From Bradyrhizobium sp. CB2312 (GTDB lineage: Bacteria; Pseudomonadota; Alphaproteobacteria; Rhizobiales; Xanthobacteraceae), in NCBI RefSeq assembly GCF_029714425.1, contig NZ_CP121668.1, positions 1,261,501-1,325,500 of the forward strand: 64,000 bases of DNA, written 5' to 3'. The notes beneath the pieces are model-generated. The model worked only from the letters and a program-made list of their open reading frames with translations. It was not told the DNA's origin and searched no databases. Positions 16,069 to 24,667 of the stretch are shown piece by piece; position 1 is the first letter of the stretch, and each line of letters begins with the position of its first letter. A program made the translations under genes and the position numbers.

Positions 16069-17487
16069 TCAACGTGGTGGCGGCAATCTCCCAAACACGG
16101 CATCGAGCGCGACGCCGATCGCGAGCAAGCGGCGATCGCTGCCTGCCGGGCCGTCCAGCTCGAGACCCACAGGCAATTTGCTCGTGGCGCCCAGCGCGAC
16201 CGGAATCTGGATACCGGGAATGCCGGCATTGCTACCGGGATCGGTGTTCTGGATGATCAGGCCGAAATTTTCCAAGCTGCTGGAGTCGGGATTGGAGGCA
16301 ATCGCCACGCGCGGCGTGGTCGGGAAGGCGATGGCGTCCAACCTGTTGGCGGCAAACGTGTCGCTGTAGAGCGCCTGAAGCGCCGGCCGCCCGGTCTTGA
16401 TCGCGGCGTCATAGAGCGGCTTGGCGTCGAGCAGCGTGCCATCGGGAGCCGGCAGTTTGCGCGGGATCACGAAGCCATCATAGATGCCCTTGACGTCGGC
16501 GCTGGAGATGTCCTTCGCCAGCGCCTCGATGCTGAGGCCGGTGCCGGTATGCTCGAGATATGCCACCAGATCGTCATAGGCCTCGTACAGCGCGACGGGA
16601 AAGCTGACCTGGCCGTTGAGTTCGGCGAGCTGCGGCATCGCGATCTCGACGATGGTGACGCCCCGCGCCTTCATGGCCGCGATCGCCGCGTGGAAAGCGG
16701 CTTCGGTGTCGGCATCGAGATTGGTCAGCATCGTCTTCACGATGCCGATGCGGACCTGCTTCAGATCCGCCGGTGTAACATCGTCGCCGCCGGCGACGAC
16801 ACGGTCGAGCAGCGCGACATCTGCCATGGTCGCGGCCATCGGGCCTGCGGTGTCGCGGGTGTGCGAGATCGGCGCGATGCCTTGCTGCGGATAACGGCCG
16901 ACCGTCGGGCGCAGCGAGGCGCATCCATTCAGCGCGCCGGGCACCCGGACCGAACCGCCCGTGTCGGTGCCGAGCCCACCGGTAACGATCCGCGCGCCGA
17001 TCGCAGCGCCGGTCCCGGACGAGGAACCGCCGGCGATCAGCGAGCGATCATAGGCGTTGCGCACACCGAACTCCGCGCCGGTCTTGAACGCCGTGTTGTA
17101 GCCGGAGAGGCCGAAAGCAAGCTCGTGCATGCTGGTCTTGCCGATGATGACCGCGCCTGCGGCGCGCAGCTTGGCAACCACGGGCGCGTCTGCCTTCGGA
17201 ATGTAGTCCTTCAGCGCGGGTGTGCCGGCGCTGCACGGAAGTCCGGCAACCTCGATATTGTCCTTGATCACGATGGGAACGCCGCCGAGTGGTTTGCTCG
17301 TGTCGCTGCTCGCGTCGAATGCGGCGGCGGCCTTCAGCGCGCCAGCTTCGTCCAGAGTCACGAAGGCGTTGAGATCGGCGTGGGCCTTGGCGCGGGCGAG
17401 AGCTTCCGTCGTGAGTGATGTGCTCGCAACTTTTCCGGCACGAAGATCGGCGGCGGCCTGGCTCAGGGTCAACTGGTCGAGATCCAT
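16069..17487 (-). CDS. Amidase-signature hydrolase, IaaH/mandelamide hydrolase-like
   Basis: A 472-residue amidase-signature enzyme with the complete Ser-cisSer-Lys triad: K75 in VIKDNIEVAG, the cis serine in GGSSSG near 155-156 and the nucleophile S179 in GTDTGGSVR. The downstream segment RYPQQGIAPISHTRDTAGPMA and MHELAFG near 120 are wording I associate with indole-3-acetamide and mandelamide hydrolases. An arylacetamide substrate is therefore plausible. Its stop is 76 bp or less from the indolepyruvate oxidoreductase region, with both genes on the same strand and this one downstream. Indoleacetamide hydrolysis to auxin is a hypothesis only; other acylamides are possible. Confidence 0.85.
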   Translation of the reverse strand: MDLDQLTLSQAAADLRAGKVASTSLTTEALARAKAHADLNAFVTLDEAGALKAAAAFDASSDTSKPLGGVPIVIKDNIEVAGLPCSAGTPALKDYIPKADAPVVAKLRAAGAVIIGKTSMHELAFGLSGYNTAFKTGAEFGVRNAYDRSLIAGGSSSGTGAAIGARIVTGGLGTDTGGSVRVPGALNGCASLRPTVGRYPQQGIAPISHTRDTAGPMAATMADVALLDRVVAGGDDVTPADLKQVRIGIVKTMLTNLDADTEAAFHAAIAAMKARGVTIVEIAMPQLAELNGQVSFPVALYEAYDDLVAYLEHTGTGLSIEALAKDISSADVKGIYDGFVIPRKLPAPDGTLLDAKPLYDAAIKTGRPALQALYSDTFAANRLDAIAFPTTPRVAIASNPDSSSLENFGLIIQNTDPGSNAGIPGIQIPVALGATSKLPVGLELDGPAGSDRRLLAIGVALDAVFGRLPPPR

Positions 17488-17563
17488 GATGCGTCACCTG
17501 ATTTGCGGAGGCGCCAACGGGCGCCCCTTAAAGTCCGGAGGCTGAGGCCTCGCTGGTGCCGCG

Positions 17564-20500
17564 TCAATCGTGGGCGCGCATCTTTTGCATTACCGATGTC
17601 GTCAAATTCGCAACGAGTTGCTCGACCTCGGGCTTCACCTTGGCGATCGCGGCGTCCTTCACGGGTCCGTAGCCACGGATCTCCATCGGCGCTTTTGCGA
17701 TGATAACGAGGTCGGACAGTCGCGCTGCGTCGAGATTGCCGAGCATGCGTTCGATCAGGCCTTCATACCAGCTGATCAAATCCCGCTCGGCGCGCCGCTC
17801 ATGCGTGTAGCCGAACGGGTCGAACGGCGTTCCGCGCAATCCCTTCAACGGTGCCAGCACGGCGAGCGGCGTCTGGATCCACTGGCCGAAGGCGCGCTTG
17901 CGCGGACGACCGCGGGCATCGCGCTTGGAGAACAGGAACGGCGGGGCGAGGTGATACTGGATGCTGAAGCCGTCCTCGAATTCGCGCTTCAGCTCGTCGC
18001 GAAAGCCGCTCTGCATATGCAGGCGCGCGACCTCATACTCATCCTTGTAGGCCATCAGCTTGAACAGGGCGCGGGCAACCGCCTCGGTCAGCGCTGTGCT
18101 GTTCACGGCCGTTTCGGCGTTGCGGACCTTGGCGACGATTGTCCGGTAGCGCGCCGCATAAGATTCGTCCTGGTAGGCGGTGAGGAAATCGGCGCGCCGG
18201 GCGATGATCTGGTCCAGCGTCTCGGCTTGCGGCGTCGCGCTCGCCTCCGGCAAGAAGTCCGGATCGGCAGCGGCGATGCGGCCCCAGGCAAAGGCCTGCC
18301 TGTTGCGCTCGACCGCGACGCCGTTGAGCTCGATCGCGCGCAGCAGTGCGGATAGCGAGACCGGCACCAGCCCGTGCTGCCAGGCAAAGCCGAGCATGAT
18401 GATGTTGGCATAGACGGCGTCGCCGAGCAGCCGTTCGGCCAGCGCATTGGCGTTGATGGTGTCGAGATTGCTCTCTCCGATCACGTGGCCGATCGCGCGC
18501 ATGCGCGCGGGCGAAGCGAGATCAGTATCGCGGAAGCGGACGACGTCGCCGGTCGGCATCTCCGCTATGTTGACCACCGCGCGGCTGCCGCGGCGATAGG
18601 TGCCGGATGCCTTGGGCGAGGAACTGACGACGAGGTCGCAGCCGATCAGCGCATCGGCCGCGCCCTGGTCGATGCGGACCTGATGCAACGCGTCGGGCGA
18701 CGCGGCAAGCCGGATATAGCTCAGCACGGGACCGAATTTTTGCGCAAAGCCGGTGAAGTCGAGCACCGAGACGCCGCGCCGTTCCAGATGCGCGGCCATG
18801 CCGATCAGTGCGCCGACCGTAATCACGCCGGTGCCGCCGACGCCGGTCACGAGCAAATCGTAGGGTCGATCGAGCGTTGTGGTGACGGGCAGGGGAAGCG
18901 TGGCCGCGCGGCCGACTGCGTCGATCTCGCTTGCGCTTTTCTTGCGTCGCGTGGCGCCTTCGACGGTGACGAAGCTCGGGCAGAAGCCGTTGAGGCAGGA
19001 AAAGTCCTTGTTGCAGGTCGACAGGTTGATCCGGCGCTTGCGGCCGAACGGCGTCTCCTTCGGCTCGACGCTGAGGCAGTTGGACTCGACCGAGCAATCG
19101 CCGCAGCCTTCGCAGACGAGGTCGTTGATATAGGCAAAGCGCTTGGGGTCGGCGAGCTGTCCGCGCTTTCGCCGCCGCCGCTTCTCGGTGGCGCAGGTCT
19201 GCTGGTAGATCAGGACCGAGACGCCCGGGATATCGCGCAACTCGCGCTGGACCGCATCCATCTCCTCGCGCGGATGGATGGTGACGCCGCTGGGCAGGTC
19301 CGCCGGAGCAAACTGCGCGGGATCGTCCGAGACCAGCGCGATGCGCGCGACGCCTTCGGCACGGACGCTGTGCGCGATGGCATGCACGCTGATGGGGCCG
19401 TCGACCGGCTGGCCGCCGGTCATCGCCACGGCGTCGTTGAACAGGATCTTGTAGGTGATGTTGGCTTTGGCGGCGATCGCCTGACGGATCGCCATCGAGC
19501 CCGAATGGTAATAGGTGCCTTCGCCGAGATTCTGGAAGACATGCCTGTTGCCGGTAAATCGCGACGATGCCGCCCAGTTCACGCCCTCGCCGCCCATCTG
19601 GATCAGCGACGAGGTCTCGCGGTCCATCCAGCTCGCCATGAAATGGCAGCCGATGCCGGCCAGCGCCTTCGAGCCTTCCGGCACCTTCGTCGAAATGTTG
19701 TGCGGACATCCCGAGCAGAAATACGGCGTGCGTGTTGCACCGGCGACGTTGATCGTGCGCGCGGCCTCCGGCATCAAGGCCGCCGCACGGGCCGCGAGAT
19801 TGAGGCCGGGAAACATCGGATCGAGCCGGCGCGCGAGCACGCCGGCCAGCGCACGCGGCGACAATTCGCCGATCCAGGAGATCAGCCGTGCCCCGCGCTC
19901 GTCGTGCTTGCCGACCATGCGCTCGGGCTTGGCACCGGGATAGTCGTAGAAATATTCCTTGAACTGGCTCTCGATGATGCCGCGCTTTTCCTCGACCACC
20001 AGAATCTCGCGCTTGCCCTTCACGAACTCCATCGCGTCGTGCAGCGCCAGCGGCCAGACCATGCCGACCTTGTAGATGTCGATGCCGATGCTGCGGCAGG
20101 CGGCCTCGTCGAGCCCCATCAGCCGCAGCGCCTCCATCAGATCGAGATGCGCCTTGCCCGTGGTGACGATGCCGTAGCTGGCATTGGGGATGTCGTAGAT
20201 ATGGCGATCGATCGGATTGGCCTTTGCGAAGGCGTAGACCGCGTGCTTCTTCGCTTCCAGGCGCTCCTCGATCTGCGGCCCCGGCAGATCGGGCCAGCGA
20301 TAGTGCAGCCCGCCCGGCGGCGGCGTGAAGTCCGGCGTGCGGAAGGCGCGCGGCGGGCGCAGTGCGACGGAGGCGCCTGATTCCACGATCTCCGAGATCG
20401 CCTTGAAGCCGACCCACATGCCGGAGAAGCGGCTCAGCGCATAGCCATATTCGCCGAACTCGAGATATTCGCCGACGCTGGCCGGATGCAGCGTCGGCAT

Positions 20501-21013
20501 GAACCAGCTCATGAAGGCGACGTCGGACTGGTGCGGCATCGACGAGGAGACGCAGCCATGGTCGTCGCCGGCGACCACCAGCACGCCGCCATGCGGCGAG
20601 GAGCCGTAGGCGTTGCCGTGCTTGAGCGCATCGCCGGAGCGATCGACGCCGGGGCCCTTGCCGTACCAGAGCCCGAACACGCCATCGACCTTGCGGTCGG
20701 CTTGTGTCTCGACCTGCTGCGAGCCGAGCACCGCGGTTGCGGCGAGGTCCTCGTTCACGGCGGGGAGGAATTCGATTGCATCGCGCTTCAATCGCTCCTG
20801 GATGCGCCACAGCTCGAGATCGATGCCGCCGAGCGGCGAGCCGCGATAGCCGGAGATGAAGCCGGCGGTGTTCAGCCCCGCGGCACGGTCGCGCCTGATC
20901 TGGTCGAGCGCAATGCGGACGATGGCCTGCGTGCCCGTGAGGAAGACACGGCCCTCCTCGCGGTCGTAGCGGTCGGAGAGCTCGTAAGTGTCGAGTGACG
21001 AAATGGCGTCCAT
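17564..21013 (-). CDS. Indolepyruvate ferredoxin oxidoreductase, fused alpha-beta subunits
   Basis: An 1149-residue fusion. The first 720 or so residues carry the pyrimidine- and ThDP-binding halves of IorA (GYRGSPLGGID near the start, GIGCHFMASWMDRETSSLIQMGGEG in the ThDP domain). A cysteine-rich iron-sulfur segment follows with C-x2-C-x2-C-x5-C and a second cluster-like C-NKDFS-C-LNGF-C. The rest is the gamma/POR domain starting LLVTGVGGTGVITVGALIG, then a C-terminal extension. It oxidatively decarboxylates aryl-pyruvates (indolepyruvate, phenylpyruvate) to acyl-CoA using ferredoxin. The one-polypeptide form is normal in proteobacteria. It is divergent from an Lrp/AsnC gene with paired repeats between them. 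Confidence 0.93.
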   Translation of the reverse strand: MDAISSLDTYELSDRYDREEGRVFLTGTQAIVRIALDQIRRDRAAGLNTAGFISGYRGSPLGGIDLELWRIQERLKRDAIEFLPAVNEDLAATAVLGSQQVETQADRKVDGVFGLWYGKGPGVDRSGDALKHGNAYGSSPHGGVLVVAGDDHGCVSSSMPHQSDVAFMSWFMPTLHPASVGEYLEFGEYGYALSRFSGMWVGFKAISEIVESGASVALRPPRAFRTPDFTPPPGGLHYRWPDLPGPQIEERLEAKKHAVYAFAKANPIDRHIYDIPNASYGIVTTGKAHLDLMEALRLMGLDEAACRSIGIDIYKVGMVWPLALHDAMEFVKGKREILVVEEKRGIIESQFKEYFYDYPGAKPERMVGKHDERGARLISWIGELSPRALAGVLARRLDPMFPGLNLAARAAALMPEAARTINVAGATRTPYFCSGCPHNISTKVPEGSKALAGIGCHFMASWMDRETSSLIQMGGEGVNWAASSRFTGNRHVFQNLGEGTYYHSGSMAIRQAIAAKANITYKILFNDAVAMTGGQPVDGPISVHAIAHSVRAEGVARIALVSDDPAQFAPADLPSGVTIHPREEMDAVQRELRDIPGVSVLIYQQTCATEKRRRRKRGQLADPKRFAYINDLVCEGCGDCSVESNCLSVEPKETPFGRKRRINLSTCNKDFSCLNGFCPSFVTVEGATRRKKSASEIDAVGRAATLPLPVTTTLDRPYDLLVTGVGGTGVITVGALIGMAAHLERRGVSVLDFTGFAQKFGPVLSYIRLAASPDALHQVRIDQGAADALIGCDLVVSSSPKASGTYRRGSRAVVNIAEMPTGDVVRFRDTDLASPARMRAIGHVIGESNLDTINANALAERLLGDAVYANIIMLGFAWQHGLVPVSLSALLRAIELNGVAVERNRQAFAWGRIAAADPDFLPEASATPQAETLDQIIARRADFLTAYQDESYAARYRTIVAKVRNAETAVNSTALTEAVARALFKLMAYKDEYEVARLHMQSGFRDELKREFEDGFSIQYHLAPPFLFSKRDARGRPRKRAFGQWIQTPLAVLAPLKGLRGTPFDPFGYTHERRAERDLISWYEGLIERMLGNLDAARLSDLVIIAKAPMEIRGYGPVKDAAIAKVKPEVEQLVANLTTSVMQKMRAHD

Positions 21014-21100
21014 GGCGGACCTCGCGCGGCATCCTGCCCGATGATGGAAGGTTATGCTTGGGAGGCTGGTAGGTCTTGCCTATTTTTCCCGCGTTGATCA

Positions 21101-21143
21101 CAAATCCGGTAGAATTTTGCGTTAGGCCATCAAATTTGGTAGA
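21101..21143. promoter_or_regulatory. Paired direct repeats between the oxidoreductase and Lrp genes
   Basis: CAAATCCGGTAGA (21101-21113) and CAAATTTGGTAGA (21131-21143) differ at two positions and are spaced 30 bp start to start, about three helical turns. They lie in the 153-bp divergent region, 23 bp from the Lrp gene. This is a likely binding site for the Lrp/AsnC protein. Confidence 0.6.
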
Positions 21144-21166
21144 TGTTCCCGATCTGAGAGGCCTTC

Positions 21167-21622
21167 ATGATCGAAGAACAGGACACGCGAATACTCGCCC
21201 ACCTTCAGAAGGATGGCCGCGCGACCAACCAGCAGCTCGCGGAAGAAGTCGGCATGTCCACCTCGGCCTGCTGGCGCCGGGTGCGGGCGCTGGAGGAGAG
21301 CGGCGTCATCCAGGGTTATGCGGCGCTGGTCGCGCGCGAGCGTGCGGGCTTTGCGATGTCCGCCATCCTCCACGTCTCGCTGGAGCGGCACGATGCCAAG
21401 TTCGTCGACGAGTTTGTGGCCCGGGTCACGAAGCGCCGCGAGGTGCTGGAGTGCTTTGCGACCACGGGCGATGCCGACTACCATTTGCGCGTCGTCGTGC
21501 AGGACATGACGGCCTACAACCGCTTCCTCGATGAGTTCATGTTCCGCATTCCCGGCATCCGCACCGTCCGCAGCAACGTGGTGCTGAAGGAGATCAAGAC
21601 CGGCGTGACGCTGCCGTTCTGA
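21167..21622 (+). CDS. Lrp/AsnC-family transcriptional regulator
   Basis: A 151-residue regulator. The N-terminal helix-turn-helix covers about residues 5-55 (TNQQLAEEVGMSTSACWRRVRALEESGVI), followed by the RAM/AsnC ligand domain (ending FMFRIPGIRTVRSNVVLKEIK). Members sense amino acids or their 2-oxo derivatives. Because it is transcribed away from the indolepyruvate oxidoreductase gene with a repeat pair between them, control of aryl-amino-acid degradation by tryptophan, phenylalanine or tyrosine is a reasonable inference. Confidence 0.92.
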   Translation: MIEEQDTRILAHLQKDGRATNQQLAEEVGMSTSACWRRVRALEESGVIQGYAALVARERAGFAMSAILHVSLERHDAKFVDEFVARVTKRREVLECFATTGDADYHLRVVVQDMTAYNRFLDEFMFRIPGIRTVRSNVVLKEIKTGVTLPF

Positions 21623-21630
21623 TGAGGCTT

Positions 21631-21720
21631 CGTAGGATGGGTAGAGCGATAGCGAAACCCATCAAGCTCTTTCCGCGACGAAGCAGGTAATGGGTTTCGC
21701 TGCGCTCTACCCATCCTACG
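21631..21720. repeat. Extragenic palindrome (CGTAGGATGGGTAGAGCG variant)
   Basis: The outer arms CGTAGGATGGGTAGAGCG and CGCTCTACCCATCCTACG are inverted, with inner GCGAAACCCAT/ATGGGTTTCGC. It fills the space between the convergent Lrp and 21736-22239 genes. It is related in layout to the GTAGGGTGGGCAAAG family but differs in sequence. Confidence 0.85.
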
Positions 21721-21735
21721 GCACCGTTGATCGTG

Positions 21736-22239
21736 TCACGCCGTTTTTGCTTCAGATCCGGCCCCCAGCAGAATCATGAAGACGAGAACGTGGCTGATGA
21801 GCAGCAGCGGCACGTAAACAGCCGGAATGTAAATGCCGGCGCCGAACAGGCCGGGATTCTGGATTTTCGTCACGCCCATGTAGTAGGCGTTCAGAAGATC
21901 CAGCGTGCCCCAGACGTTGAATATCCAGACCAGCGGAATGGCCATCGACCATCGCCAGGAGAGGGCCGCCATCGAAACGAGGGCGAGGGTGGCGGCGATG
22001 AGATCGCCCCAGCCGACCTCGGCGGCGAAATCCGGGCTCAATTCCGCCGATACGAATCCGGCCACCATGAAGTTCAAGCCGAGGAACCTGAACGCGTTGA
22101 AGGCTGCGAGAAGCCTCAAGGCGTCATAGCGCGGCATGGCGCGGAGTGCCGGCCAGACGTAGATGGCAGCCACCACCGCGCTTGTCAGCAAAGCGCCGGC
22201 GACGCTGAGCACGAATGGAAGGTTGAAGCTCGGAGGCAC
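21736..22239 (-). CDS. Hypothetical membrane protein, about four to five spans
   Basis: A 167-residue protein I do not recognise. Hydrophobic segments occur near residues 8-30, 45-65, 80-100, 103-125 and 135-158. The loops contain WPALRAMPRYDALRLL and NVWGTLDLLNAYYMGV, the latter looking like a substrate- or partner-facing segment. It precedes another small gene on the same strand; a LysR gene lies beyond that, divergent from it. Integral inner-membrane location is inferred from hydropathy read by eye; function unknown. Confidence 0.75.
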   Translation of the reverse strand: MPPSFNLPFVLSVAGALLTSAVVAAIYVWPALRAMPRYDALRLLAAFNAFRFLGLNFMVAGFVSAELSPDFAAEVGWGDLIAATLALVSMAALSWRWSMAIPLVWIFNVWGTLDLLNAYYMGVTKIQNPGLFGAGIYIPAVYVPLLLISHVLVFMILLGAGSEAKTA

Positions 22240-22305
22240 TTTGGGATTTCCTTGCGATTGTTTGTCCGGCCGGGTGAGATCGAGACGGCGCGCGTCGGCG
22301 GACGC

Positions 22306-22719
22306 TCAGGGTTTCGTCATGAGCAGACGGAGCGGCATCAGCGGGCCGACTGCGATGTATTCGTGGTCGACGAGCTCCTGCCTGGCGAGCGGCAGGCCAT
22401 CCATGATCGCGTGTCCCTCGGCAACGTCCTTGACGTTCAGCAGGAACACGGCTCCGCGCCCGTCGGACCGCGAATACCATTCTCGAACCGTCCCGTTGAG
22501 GTAGAGCTGAACTGTCTGCCTGACTTCGTCGGGCATGACGGCCATCACCCGTTCGCGGGTGATGCCCGGCTTGACGGTCAGGATGACCATGACCGCGGTT
22601 GTCGGCGACGTGGCTTGTGCTTGTGCTTGGGCTTGGGATGAATCGACCATGAGAGTAGCGCCTGTCAGTGTGAGGGTGAGTGCCAATACGACGTTGCGGA
22701 TTGTCTTCATCGGCTTCAT
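22306..22719 (-). CDS. Secreted YciI/muconolactone-isomerase-like small protein
   Basis: A 137-residue protein with a signal peptide of about 30 residues ending in SSQAQAQAQA. The remainder (VMVILTVKPGITRERVMAVMPDEVRQTVQLYLNG...) resembles a dimeric alpha/beta-barrel of the YciI or muconolactone-isomerase type: strand, long helix, strand, and a C-terminal strand. The ATG at 22719 is chosen because TGGAG lies five bases upstream and the hydrophobic segment then becomes a proper signal. A longer frame upstream would bury it. Its position upstream of the membrane gene suggests a two-gene unit. The fold call is tentative. Confidence 0.65.
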   Translation of the reverse strand: MKPMKTIRNVVLALTLTLTGATLMVDSSQAQAQAQATSPTTAVMVILTVKPGITRERVMAVMPDEVRQTVQLYLNGTVREWYSRSDGRGAVFLLNVKDVAEGHAIMDGLPLARQELVDHEYIAVGPLMPLRLLMTKP

Positions 22720-22843
22720 GTCTCCAGTCACGGCGGTCGCCGTGATGTCGCCGATGTCGGCGCACGCAGCGGTACGGCTCATCAGCAATTCGGATGTAAG
22801 ACCGCTTTCCGCGCGGCACTATTCGCGATAATGTTGATGGGCT

Positions 22844-23764
22844 ATGAAGCAAAACTTCACAGTCAGGCAGGGCGCGCTCGACGGCGTGGAGGCGTTCCTG
22901 AGTGTCGCCCAGCATCGCAGCTTCCGCCGGGCGGCCGCTGAGCTCGGAGTCACGCCGTCGGCCATCAGCCAGGCGGTGCGTGCGCTCGAGACGCGGGTCG
23001 GCGCCGCGCTCTTCATCCGCACGACCAGAAGTGTCGGCCTAACCGAAGCCGGCGAGAGATTCTTTGCGCGCGCACGGCCCGCCTTCGAGGAACTCGTCGC
23101 GGCAAGCGGTGCGGCGCGAGAACTTGGCCAGCGGCCGGCCGGGCTGCTGCGTCTCACCGTGCCGCGCGCGGTGGTGCCGATCCTGCTGGAGCCGCTGGTG
23201 GCCTCGTTCTGTCAGGCATATCCCGAGATCGAGGTGGAGCTAGCCGCGAGCGAAGAGCTGGTCGACCTCGCCGCCGAAGGGTTTGACGCCGGCATCAGGA
23301 TGGGCCAGTTCATCGCCCCCGACATGGTCGCGGTGCGCCTGACCAAGCCGCTGCCTCTCGTCATCGTCGGCAGTCCGGCCTACCTCGCTCGCCGCGGTCG
23401 TCCCGAGCGCCCCGACGATTTGCGTGGACACGCCTGCATGAGGTTGCGCCGATCGAACGGTGCGCTCGCTTCCTGGTCGCTCGACGACAAAGGTCGTTCG
23501 ATCGAGATCGTCGTTTCGGGACCTTTCATCGCCAATGATTTTCCCACCATGCTCGGAGCCGCCATCGAAGGCGTGGGTCTTGCGCAGATGCCCGCGCCAT
23601 TGGCCGCGAGCGCCGTGGCGGCGGGGAAGCTCATCCCTGTGCTGGAGCAATTCGCGCCGATGACGCCGGGTGTGTTCCTGTACTATCCCGGTCACCGACA
23701 GATCATGCCGAAGCTGCGAGCCTTTATCGATCATGTGAAGGGTCGCTCGGGGACGACGGCCTGA
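22844..23764 (+). CDS. LysR-family transcriptional regulator
   Basis: A 306-residue LysR protein. Its helix-turn-helix reads VEAFLSVAQHRSFRRAAAELGVTPSAISQAVRALETRVG, with a co-inducer domain from about residue 95 (GLLRLTVPRAVVPILLEPLV). It is divergent from the two small genes at 21736-22719, with 124 bp between starts, and is their probable regulator. The gene ends 3 bp before a large repeat palindrome. No effector can be inferred. Confidence 0.9.
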   Translation: MKQNFTVRQGALDGVEAFLSVAQHRSFRRAAAELGVTPSAISQAVRALETRVGAALFIRTTRSVGLTEAGERFFARARPAFEELVAASGAARELGQRPAGLLRLTVPRAVVPILLEPLVASFCQAYPEIEVELAASEELVDLAAEGFDAGIRMGQFIAPDMVAVRLTKPLPLVIVGSPAYLARRGRPERPDDLRGHACMRLRRSNGALASWSLDDKGRSIEIVVSGPFIANDFPTMLGAAIEGVGLAQMPAPLAASAVAAGKLIPVLEQFAPMTPGVFLYYPGHRQIMPKLRAFIDHVKGRSGTTA

Positions 23765-23766
23765 TC

Positions 23767-23870
23767 TAAAGCGCGATGAGATTAGGATTGATCCTCATCG
23801 CGCTTTAGGTTGTTGTTTGAGCATGATCTTTTCGGAAAACCGCTGCGCACTTTTCCGGATCATGCTTTAG
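23767..23870. repeat. Extragenic two-hairpin repeat (AAAGCGCGATGA / GCATGATC family)
   Basis: The first hairpin is TAAAGCGCGATGAG...CTCATCGCGCTTTA. The second is GCATGATC...GATCATGC, with inner CGGAAAA/TTTTCCG arms. The right edge overlaps the stop codon of the FAH-family gene. Copies at 50341 and 51442 have the two hairpins in the reverse order. Confidence 0.88.
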
Positions 23871-24652
23871 CGCCCCTCCCGCACGAACCTGTTGCGCAGC
23901 GTCCCGATGCCGGTGATGTCGATCTCGACGACATCGCCGTGCTTCATATCAGGCGAGGCGCCGTCCGTGCCCATCCAGATCACGTCACCGGGCCACAACG
24001 TAAAATATTTCGTCAGCTCGACCAGGAACGGTGCTACGCCGAAGATCATGTCGCGGGTCGCGAAGCGGTTGGTCTCCCGGCCGTTGACCCGGACGACCGT
24101 TTCCATCTTGGCGAGATCGGCCTCGGTCTCGATCCACGGGCCCATCGGCTTGAACGTGTCGGCATTCTTCGAGCGCCACAGGCTGCGGTCGGCCTTTTGC
24201 CAGGAACGCTCACTGACGTCGTTGCCGATGGTGTAACCGAACACGCAATCCATCGCGTTTTCTTTGGTGAGGTGCTTCACCTTCTTGCCGATGACGACGA
24301 CGAGCTCGCCCTCATAATGGATCTTCTCGGTCGCAAAGGACGGGATCACGACGTCCTCGTCGTGCGCGATCAGCGCGTTCTGCGCGCGATAGCCGATCTC
24401 GGGCCGGTCAGGCACCGCCGGAATCTCGCCGCGCTTGTCGGCGGCTTCCTTCAGGTGCTTGAGGTAATTCAGCCCGACGCAATAGAAGGTGCGCGGGATC
24501 AGCGGCAGCTCGATCTTGACCTGCGATAGCGGATGCGCGCGCGAGGTGCGCTGCCATTCGCCGAACGGGTCGCCGTCGATTGCGATGACCTGGTCGCCTT
24601 CGACGATTCCCCAGGAAGTTTTGCCGGAGGCGGTGAATTTCAGCCAGCGCAT
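23867..24652 (-). CDS. Fumarylacetoacetate-hydrolase-family protein
   Basis: A 261-residue FAH-fold enzyme. The metal-binding pattern is visible as E-x-E in IHYEGELVVVIGK, with the GFTIGND-like segment VFGYTIGNDVSERSWQ and KSADTFKPMGPWI-like wording downstream. The family includes fumarylpyruvate hydrolases, acylpyruvases and OHED-type decarboxylases that cleave ring-fission products. It ends a three-gene operon behind a flavin monooxygenase (15-bp gap) and an Ldh-type dehydrogenase. A role in late steps of an aromatic or heterocyclic catabolic route is likely; the exact substrate is unknown. Confidence 0.88.
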   Translation of the reverse strand: MRWLKFTASGKTSWGIVEGDQVIAIDGDPFGEWQRTSRAHPLSQVKIELPLIPRTFYCVGLNYLKHLKEAADKRGEIPAVPDRPEIGYRAQNALIAHDEDVVIPSFATEKIHYEGELVVVIGKKVKHLTKENAMDCVFGYTIGNDVSERSWQKADRSLWRSKNADTFKPMGPWIETEADLAKMETVVRVNGRETNRFATRDMIFGVAPFLVELTKYFTLWPGDVIWMGTDGASPDMKHGDVVEIDITGIGTLRNRFVREGR

Positions 24653-24667
24653 GTCCAGTCCTCGCTA

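Noticed and set aside
18374..20380. 668-codon open frame on the plus strand inside the indolepyruvate oxidoreductase gene
   Set aside because: No motif or start signal; composition is that of an antisense shadow, and the minus-strand protein is well supported.
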